Shown here in pieces: positions 1-4,954 of a DNA stretch of 6,486 nucleotides. Position 1 is the stretch's first letter; each line of letters begins with the position of its first letter. The DNA lies in assembly GCA_938004815.1 (NCBI GenBank), contig CALKVR010000220.1, positions 1 to 6,486 of the forward strand. The letters are read 5' to 3'. Position numbers and translations under genes: made by a program. The notes below the pieces were generated by a model that made no database searches, was not told the DNA's origin, and saw nothing but the letters and a program-made list of their open reading frames with translations. The DNA is from an uncultured Polyangiaceae bacterium. GTDB lineage: Bacteria > Myxococcota_A > Polyangia > Polyangiales > Polyangiaceae.

Positions 1-1096
1 GGGCAGGAGCCGTCGGCAGGTCCAGGAGCGCCGTCGTCGGCGACGGCGGTGGCGGCGTCTCCCGATCGTCATCGAGGATCGGCGTCTCCTCGGTGACGAA
101 GGGCAGCGCTATCGACGGCTGATCGTCGATGTTCGGCAGCGTCTCCATCGGCGCCCGCGCGATGGGTTGCGGCACGTCGGTCGTGGGCTCGTCGCCATCG
201 GGAAGAACGATGACCGTGACGGTGTCGTGGCGCTCGAGCGGAGGCAGCACGCGCGGCGCCTCGAGCTCGGGCTTGCGAAGGTGCGCCGCCGGCGAGACGG
301 GGAGCTGCACCGTCTCGCCTGGCCCGCCCGAGCCGGGGAGGTCTTGCGTCTCCTCGGCGTCGATCGTCTCCGGGACGTCGAGCAGCGGCGCCCGCGCCAC
401 CGTGCGATCGGCTGCCTGCGCGCGAGGCCACGCCGCGCGGTCCTCGGGCTTGGTCGGAAACAGCTGATCGCCGCCGTCGATGAGCGCGACGACGTCGCGG
501 TCGACGTCGCCGGGGTGCTGAAAGTACGTCCGCATCAAGAGCTCCACGCGGGACCGGAACGGGTCGATCGCGACGCCGTCGATCTGGAGCGCGAGCGGCG
601 AGACGCTCGCCCAGTCCCCCCGCACGACCAAACCGGCGAACGGGCGCGGCGCGGGGATGACCACGCTCGAGAACCAGCCGCTGCCTTGGACCTCGATGGT
701 CAGAGGGAGCGACGGAAACGGCATCCGCGCCTCGGGTCGCGCGCACGACCCGTCGCGACCGCTCTCCGACGCCTCCACCGGTCCGAGCTCGCCGGCTCGG
801 TGGGCTCGGAGCTGGAGCGCGCCCACCCGGGCGAGCACAGGCCCGTCCGCCGCCAGGACCTCACCCACCAGCACGACATCGCAGGCGTCTCGGGTGGCTA
901 CGAAGTCGTTCGGATAGAAAAGCCGACCGCGCTCGCGAACGGCATCCCGGAGCGGAGCCTGCTCCCGGTGCAGCACACCGTGCGGCCGACCGTGCAGATC
1001 GTAGGACGCCTTGACGACGAGCGTGTAGGCGCCGGGACGCTGATCCGAGCGGACAAGGCCGACGATCAAAGAGGAGCGCTGCGCGACCTCCACCAC
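1..1096 (-). CDS. Shortened DUF2169-like protein with long Pro/Thr/acidic linker (N-terminal part; runs off the window at base 1)
   Basis: The minus-strand frame is open from 1267 to base 1, giving 365 residues from GTG 1096. Residues 10-35 (VGLVRSDQ...AYTLVVKASYDL) and 59-80 (LFYPNDFVATRDACDVVLVG) match the N-terminal half of DUF2169 (the vvvKaTf strand, then y.sDfv...DV.l.G). Residues 172-190 (IDGVAIDPF...VELLMRTY) align with the domain end of the plus-strand neighbour (LDGVLIDAD...VELTWRVA). The middle motifs of DUF2169 (NPIGRGF, GTYD..W, DFD) are absent, so the domain is about 190 residues against about 320 in the neighbour. From residue 235 on, the chain is Pro, Thr, Asp and Glu rich with no visible fold, which looks like a linker to an unseen C-terminal module. 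The start is uncertain: GTG 1093 and GTG 1180 are also in frame, and none has a clear Shine-Dalgarno. A T6SS adaptor role is inferred from family and context. Confidence 0.72.
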   Translation of the reverse strand, partial: MVEVAQRSSLIVGLVRSDQRPGAYTLVVKASYDLHGRPHGVLHREQAPLRDAVRERGRLFYPNDFVATRDACDVVLVGEVLAADGPVLARVGALQLRAHRAGELGPVEASESGRDGSCARPEARMPFPSLPLTIEVQGSGWFSSVVIPAPRPFAGLVVRGDWASVSPLALQIDGVAIDPFRSRVELLMRTYFQHPGDVDRDVVALIDGGDQLFPTKPEDRAAWPRAQAADRTVARAPLLDVPETIDAEETQDLPGSGGPGETVQLPVSPAAHLRKPELEAPRVLPPLERHDTVTVIVLPDGDEPTTDVPQPIARAPMETLPNIDDQPSIALPFVTEETPILDDDRETPPPPSPTTALLDLPTAPA

Positions 1097-1212
1097 CCAC
1101 CGTTGTACCAGCCGGGAAAGCCGCGAGGCACCCTGGAACCCATCCTGATGAAAACAACCACCTGAGCACGGTTGGAGCACGTACGGAGCGGATCGGGGGC
1201 TCGCTCTTACAC

Positions 1213-1237
1213 CGTGCGAGCACGATCGGATCGCACG
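1213..1237. promoter_or_regulatory. Seven-base inverted repeat with overlapping dyads, possible operator
   Basis: CGTGCGA (1213-1219) and TCGCACG (1231-1237) are perfect inverted repeats with an 11-base spacer. Two further dyads overlap them: CGTGC-GA-GCACG (1213-1224) and CGATC-G-GATCG (1223-1233). Such clustered dyads between divergent genes could be a repressor or activator site. In GC-rich DNA short dyads also arise by chance, so the regulatory role is a guess. Confidence 0.3.
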
Positions 1238-1246
1238 AGACCAGTA

Positions 1247-1263
1247 CCGGGGCTTCGCCCCGG
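1247..1263 (+). other. GC-rich hairpin in the leader of the DUF2169 operon
   Basis: CCGGGGC and GCCCCGG form a perfect 7-bp stem around a TTC loop, ending 17 bases before GTG 1281. It has no T-run, so it is not a typical intrinsic terminator. If transcription starts upstream, the stem lies immediately before the ribosome-binding region and could affect translation or mRNA stability. Its effect is unknown. Confidence 0.4.
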
Positions 1264-1280
1264 CCGACTACCATCCGAAG

Positions 1281-2372
1281 GTGGATCTGAACCAGCGATG
1301 CGACGCGGAGTGCTGGGCGACCGTCCGCGCCGAGTCCACGTTCGATCGCTGGGGCAACGACATCGCTGTCATCGTCGCGAAGATGGCGTACGCGGTCAGT
1401 CCAACCGGCAAGGCCACGGTGGACTTCCGTCCGATTCGCTGGAGCGACGTCCCCGACGACCACGGCGGCGTGAAGTACCCCGGAGACTTATGTGACGACA
1501 AGCCGGGCACCGACGTCGGCTTGATCGGGACGGCGCACCCGCCGAAAGGCAAGGGCGCCACCAGCTTCTTCGTCACGCTGAGCGTTAGCAATGACAACAG
1601 CGTCATCTTCAAGAGGGTCGTCCAGGTCTTCGGCAAGCGCACGTACGTCACCGACCCCAAGCGCGGGGTGGCGCCCGGCGTGGCCGCGCCCGCGGGGCCG
1701 ACGCCGCTCGTGTGGGGGCTCTCCTGGGGCGGCCGCACCGAGAGCGAGGATCCGACCAAGTTCGGCGAGGAGCCGCAGAACCCGATCGGCCGCGGCTTCG
1801 CCACCGACCCGACCGCGCTCGTCGGCACCGCCGCGCACGTCCTCGAACCCGCCGCCGACCCGGGCTCGCCGGCGGTGCACCCCACCCTCGGCTGCTTCGC
1901 CCCGGTGCCCCCGAACCACGACCCCCGCCGCACGCTGGCCGGGACCTACGACGGCGAGTGGGCGCGGAAGCGCGCGCCGGTGAAGCCGCGCGACTTCGAC
2001 GCGCGCCACAACGCTTGGGCTTCGCCCGGCCTCCACGCCAAGAAGCCGCTCGTCGGGACCGAGACGTTCGAAATCACGGGTGTGCTGCCCGACGGCGTCT
2101 GGCGCTTCGCGCTCCCGGAGTACGCGCCCGTCTTCGAGAGCCGCACGCTCTCGGGCTGGCAGCGCCACCCTACCCACCTCGACGGCGTGCTCATCGACGC
2201 CGACGCCCGCATCGTCGAGCTCACGTGGCGCGTCGCCATCCCGCTGCCGAAGCCGTGGGAGCTGCTCTCGCGCATCCGCGTCTCGAGCGAGCACACGCTA
2301 CCCAAAGACGTGCTCCAACCTGCACGCAAAGCCGGCTCGTCCCCCACCCCAGAACCCCTGCTCTCGAGGTAG
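1281..2372 (+). CDS. DUF2169 domain protein, candidate T6SS effector-loading adaptor
   Basis: This 363-residue protein is DUF2169 over nearly its full length. Visible family motifs in order: residues 23-38 (RWGNDIAVIVAKMAYA), the vvvKaTf-like strand; 65-84 (KYPGDLCDDKPGTDVGLIGT), the sDl..Kp.tDv.l.G block; 166-173 (QNPIGRGF); 221-242 (GTYDGEW, then DFDARHN); 260-279, ending in DGVWRFALP; and 300-317, ending in ELTWR. No signal peptide or membrane segment is evident, so it should be cytoplasmic. DUF2169 genes recur beside vgrG, and family members are proposed to help load cargo on the spike; the exact role here is inferred. GTG 1281 is the only start codon in this frame before the domain: the frame opens after TGA 1149-1151 and contains no ATG, GTG or TTG before 1281. 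Its Shine-Dalgarno is weak (GAAGG overlaps the start). The gene stops 3 bases before the first vgrG. The final 20 residues are Pro/Ser-rich and probably disordered. Confidence 0.88.
   Translation: MDLNQRCDAECWATVRAESTFDRWGNDIAVIVAKMAYAVSPTGKATVDFRPIRWSDVPDDHGGVKYPGDLCDDKPGTDVGLIGTAHPPKGKGATSFFVTLSVSNDNSVIFKRVVQVFGKRTYVTDPKRGVAPGVAAPAGPTPLVWGLSWGGRTESEDPTKFGEEPQNPIGRGFATDPTALVGTAAHVLEPAADPGSPAVHPTLGCFAPVPPNHDPRRTLAGTYDGEWARKRAPVKPRDFDARHNAWASPGLHAKKPLVGTETFEITGVLPDGVWRFALPEYAPVFESRTLSGWQRHPTHLDGVLIDADARIVELTWRVAIPLPKPWELLSRIRVSSEHTLPKDVLQPARKAGSSPTPEPLLSR
2366..2370 (+). promoter_or_regulatory. Shine-Dalgarno of the first vgrG, inside the DUF2169 gene end
   Basis: GAGGT lies 5 bases before ATG 2376 and overlaps the last codons and the first base of the TAG stop of the DUF2169 gene. 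It fixes the vgrG start and suggests translational coupling of the two genes. Confidence 0.7.
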
Positions 2373-2375
2373 TCG

Positions 2376-4937
2376 ATGGAAGGCCTGAACATCAACGGCA
2401 CGATCGACATGCGGCTCGAGGTCGCTGGCCAGAGCTTCCGGGCGCTCCGATGCCACGTCGACGAGGGCCTCTCCACCTGCGGCAGGGTGGCGGTCGAGGT
2501 GCAGTCGTTCGAGGACATCGACTTCGAGCCTCTCCTCGAAGAGGACGCCACGGTCGTCATCACCATCGCCGGTATCGAGGTGCGCCGGTTCACCCGCCGC
2601 CTCGGCCAGGCCGCGTTCATCGGTCTCAAGGACGACTCGCTCCGTTACTCGCTCGACCTCTTTCCTACTTTCCATTTCCTGCGGCTCGAGATGGACACGC
2701 GGAAGTTCCGCGACATGACGACCGAGGCGATCGTGAGCCAGGTCCTGAACGCGTCGGGCGTCGCGCACCAGTGGCGCAACACGCGCCCGTGCGCGTCGCG
2801 CCCGTACACCGTGCAGTACCGCGAGACGACCTTCGACTTCGTCAGCCGGCTGCTCGAGTTCGAGGGCGTCTACTACTACTTCGAAGCCGACGGGACGATG
2901 GTCCTCGCCGACGACACGCCGTCCGAAGACGACGTCGCGGGCATCCCGCTCTTTCAGCTGCGCGAGACCGAAGCGGCGGGCGCGCACGGCGCCCCGGGCG
3001 TGACGTCGTTCACACGGGGGGCGACGACCGTCTCGGGCAAGGCGAGCGTCAACGACCACAACTGGAAGACGCCGAAGACGTCGCTGCTCGCGAGCCACGA
3101 GACCGATCGCGACGAGGACCTCGAGATCTACGACTACCCGACCGGCTTTCGTGACCCGGGCACGGGCAAGACGCTGGCGCGCCTGCGCTCGGAGGCGCTC
3201 TCGGCCGAGAAGCAGTGGGCCGAGGGTACCGGCAACGTGCCGTGGTTCGCGGCCGGCCGTCACTTCTTGTTCCAGCACTCCGAGGCCATGGACTTCTCGG
3301 GCAAGTACCTGCTCGTGCGCGTCTCGCACGCGTTCGTGGCCGCCTTCGGCGAAGAGGAGAAGGGGTCCTACGACAACAGCTTCTTCGCCATCCCCTCGTC
3401 GGTGCCGTGGCGCCCGCTGCTCACGACACAGCGGCCGATCGTGCAGGGCAACCACACCGCGATGGTGCGCGGGCCGGTCGGTGAAGAGATCCACACCGAC
3501 ACGTTCGGCCGCGCCAAGGTGCAGTTTCACTGGGACCGCGAGGCGACGGGCACCGACCTCGACTCGCGCTGGATCCGCGTCGCGCAAGAGACCTCGTCGT
3601 CGATGGTGCTCTACCGCGTGGGCTGGGAGGTCGTGGTCGCTTATGTCGACGGCGACCCGGACCGGCCGATCGGCATGGCTCGCGACATCAACGGCCAGAT
3701 GATGCCTACGTACGGGCAGCCATCGCGCATGAACATGATGACGATCAAGACCGAGTCGTACCCCGGCAAGATGGGCTTCAACGAGCTCCGGATGGACGAC
3801 TCGGTGGGCGGGATGCGCATGGACCTTCACGCGCAGAACGACTTTCTGAACTCGGTCGAGAACGACAAAACAGAAAAAATCGCCAACAACCACGTCAGCC
3901 TCATCAAGGGCGGCGTCGACCGCTCGGTCGAGAAGAACCAGCACCTCTCGGTCGGGGGCAACGAGACCAAGGACGTCCAGACCGACTACAACGAGAACGT
4001 CCGAAAGAACCGGACCGAAGCCATCGGCGGGAGCGAGAGCATCCAGATCGCCACGAGCGGCGCCCGGAACGTCGCCGGCAACGACGTCGAGAACGTCGGC
4101 AGCCTGCGCCTGACCTTCGCCGGCATCCCGACCGTCTCGATCCCCGGGCCGAAAGACATGATGAAGACGGTGGTGCCCCACACCCTCGGCGCGGTGACCG
4201 ACGGCATCGGCGCGTCGGGCGTGTTCGCTCAAGCCGCCGTCGACCTCGGCAGCGGCAAGCGGCTGGGTGAGGTCGCGGCCGAGGGCGGCAAGGCGCTGGC
4301 CGACGCCGCGATCGGCGCCATGCAAAACGGCGGCGACGTGGGCGCGGCCGTCGGCAACGCGATGGGCCTGCCCAAGGGCGGTGACCTCGGGGCTGCGCTG
4401 AAGGGCGCGGTGCCGTCGGCCGACCAGCTGCTGCAGGGCGCCAAGGACAAGGTCATGGACATGATCCTCCGCGGCAACATCACCCGCGACGTCCGCAAGA
4501 GGCTCACCAAGACCGTCGGCGGCGCGTGGGTCCAGCTCGCCGGCGGCTCGATCCTCAACAGCACCGGCAAGCTCTTCGTCGAGGGTGTAGGCGGCCTGAA
4601 GCTCACCGCGACCAAGGGCAGCATCATGCAGAGCGCCACGAAGTTCCTCGTCGACACCGTGGGCGGCATGGTGCTGCGCAAGTCGAAGGACGACATGAGC
4701 GTGTCGGCCAAGAAGACGGTCGTCCGCGTCGGCGCCATGGCCAAGATGCACTCCGACGAGCTCTTGGAGCTGCGCGGCAAAGAGATCGAGATCGAGGGCC
4801 AGACCAAGGTCTCGCTCAAGTCGGGCGACATGATCATCGAGCTCTCGCCGACTGGAACGACGATCAAGGGCACCCTGAAGGTGCAGAGCGGCGACGCCAT
4901 CAAGATCGCCGGTAACCCCGACGAGCTCACCGCGTGA
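2376..4937 (+). CDS. vgrG: T6SS spike protein VgrG with interrupted beta-helical needle
   Basis: This complete 853-residue VgrG is the trimeric tip of the T6SS tube, related to the phage gp27/gp5 spike. Residues 1-345 are the gp27-like base, with the family signature at 144-169 (YTVQYRE, then FVSRLLE and EGVYYYFE). The gp5-like OB-fold follows at about 361-436: GPVGEEIHTDTFGRAKVQFHWDR, WIRVAQ, then VGWEVVVAYVDGDPDRPI. Residues 464-487 carry the GFNELRMDD connector. From V494 to V574 a hydrophobic residue recurs every eight positions (494, 502, 510, 518, 526, 534, 542, 550, 558, 566, 574), the pattern of the gp5/VgrG needle. The pattern breaks at about 583-700 and resumes in 24-residue units from about 713. 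No catalytic toxin domain is recognisable, so this is a structural VgrG unless the insert is functional. At 853 residues it is longer than the roughly 600-700 common for VgrG, mostly because of the insert and second needle segment. It is the second gene of the operon. Confidence 0.96.
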   Translation: MEGLNINGTIDMRLEVAGQSFRALRCHVDEGLSTCGRVAVEVQSFEDIDFEPLLEEDATVVITIAGIEVRRFTRRLGQAAFIGLKDDSLRYSLDLFPTFHFLRLEMDTRKFRDMTTEAIVSQVLNASGVAHQWRNTRPCASRPYTVQYRETTFDFVSRLLEFEGVYYYFEADGTMVLADDTPSEDDVAGIPLFQLRETEAAGAHGAPGVTSFTRGATTVSGKASVNDHNWKTPKTSLLASHETDRDEDLEIYDYPTGFRDPGTGKTLARLRSEALSAEKQWAEGTGNVPWFAAGRHFLFQHSEAMDFSGKYLLVRVSHAFVAAFGEEEKGSYDNSFFAIPSSVPWRPLLTTQRPIVQGNHTAMVRGPVGEEIHTDTFGRAKVQFHWDREATGTDLDSRWIRVAQETSSSMVLYRVGWEVVVAYVDGDPDRPIGMARDINGQMMPTYGQPSRMNMMTIKTESYPGKMGFNELRMDDSVGGMRMDLHAQNDFLNSVENDKTEKIANNHVSLIKGGVDRSVEKNQHLSVGGNETKDVQTDYNENVRKNRTEAIGGSESIQIATSGARNVAGNDVENVGSLRLTFAGIPTVSIPGPKDMMKTVVPHTLGAVTDGIGASGVFAQAAVDLGSGKRLGEVAAEGGKALADAAIGAMQNGGDVGAAVGNAMGLPKGGDLGAALKGAVPSADQLLQGAKDKVMDMILRGNITRDVRKRLTKTVGGAWVQLAGGSILNSTGKLFVEGVGGLKLTATKGSIMQSATKFLVDTVGGMVLRKSKDDMSVSAKKTVVRVGAMAKMHSDELLELRGKEIEIEGQTKVSLKSGDMIIELSPTGTTIKGTLKVQSGDAIKIAGNPDELTA
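3855..4097 (+). repeat. Octad-repeat beta-helix, first needle segment of VgrG
   Basis: These bases encode residues 494-574 of the first VgrG. Val or Ile occupies every eighth position without a break for eleven positions, with polar residues (N, D, K, E) in between. This matches the octapeptide repeat of gp5-type triple beta-helices, where the repeated hydrophobic residue points to the trimer axis. The DNA itself is not repeated: the periodicity is at protein level. Confidence 0.8.
4122..4475 (+). other. Ala/Gly-rich, probably helical insertion within the VgrG needle
   Basis: These bases encode residues 583-700, a stretch without the octad pattern found on both sides. It starts with a Pro/Gly segment (583-610: IPTVSIPGPKDMM...). 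Ala-rich stretches follow at 615-650 (such as GEVAAEGGKALADAAIGAM) and 681-699 (ADQLLQGAKDKVMDMILR), which look like amphipathic helices. Between them lies a near repeat, GGDVGAAVGNA (652-662) and GGDLGAALKGA (668-678). There is no Cys or His cluster, catalytic motif or clear membrane helix. It could be a trimeric helical bulge, a cargo-docking surface or a membrane-active element; these are guesses. Confidence 0.6.
4512..4868 (+). repeat. 24-residue beta-helix repeats, second needle segment of VgrG
   Basis: These bases encode residues 713-831. Four units begin TVGGAWVQ (713), GVGGLKLT (737), TVGGMVLR (761) and RVGAMAKM (784), at spacings of 24, 24 and 23 residues. A fifth, weaker unit runs from 808 (GQTKVSLKSGDM). 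Each unit is three octads of alternating hydrophobic and polar residues. This is a second beta-helical part of the spike, ending near the C-terminus in KVQSGDAIKIAGNPDELTA. Confidence 0.65.
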
Positions 4938-4940
4938 CCG

Positions 4941-4947
4941 GGAGGAG
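4941..4947 (+). promoter_or_regulatory. Strong Shine-Dalgarno of the second vgrG
   Basis: GGAGGAG lies 7 bases before ATG 4955 and 4 bases after the stop of the first vgrG. It is the best ribosome-binding site in the window and decides the start of the second vgrG. There is no room for a terminator or an independent promoter between the two genes. Confidence 0.85.
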
Positions 4948-4954
4948 ATGACCC

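Larger units (their letters stand above)
1097..1280. promoter_or_regulatory. Divergent intergenic region between two DUF2169-type genes
   Basis: Both flanking genes read outward, so the promoters of the minus-strand gene and of the plus-strand DUF2169-vgrG-vgrG operon should lie here or inside the gene ends. I see no convincing -35/-10 pair and no sigma-54 GG-N10-GC element. The only AT-richer patch is around 1146-1162. If the minus-strand gene starts at GTG 1180, the region shrinks to 100 bases. The two inverted repeats inside it are listed separately. Confidence 0.5.

Noticed and set aside
167..1165. A 332-codon plus-strand open frame over the first kilobase
   Set aside because: Its product is a low-complexity Arg/His/Asp-rich shadow. 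The minus-strand frame over the same bases shows DUF2169-like motifs and is open throughout.
1171..1190. Possible sigma-54 promoter around TTGG...GAGC
   Set aside because: The GG to GC spacing does not match the required 10 bases and the flanking consensus is absent.
861..1463. A 200-codon minus-strand open frame spanning the divergent intergenic region
   Set aside because: It overlaps the start of the DUF2169 gene and runs in a different frame from the supported minus-strand gene. Its product has no family pattern.
1712..3154. A 480-codon plus-strand open frame overlapping the DUF2169 gene and the first vgrG
   Set aside because: It is Arg/Pro/Ala-rich, out of frame with both supported genes and without motifs.
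3874..3879. Run of six A in the first vgrG, considered as a frameshift site
   Set aside because: The zero frame is intact and coding on both sides, the run reads GAA AAA ATC without a canonical slippery heptamer, and no meaningful alternative frame follows.
2298..4751. An 817-codon open frame on the minus strand, antisense to the first vgrG
   Set aside because: The plus strand encodes an unmistakable VgrG. The antisense product is rich in Arg, His, Asp, Val and Leu with no domain, as expected for a frame mirrored against G/C-rich third codon positions.
4782..4799. An 18-base sequence shared with 5909-5926 in the second vgrG
   Set aside because: It encodes EIEIEG in two non-equivalent domains (needle end versus gp27-like base). 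This is convergent codon use, not a recombination repeat.
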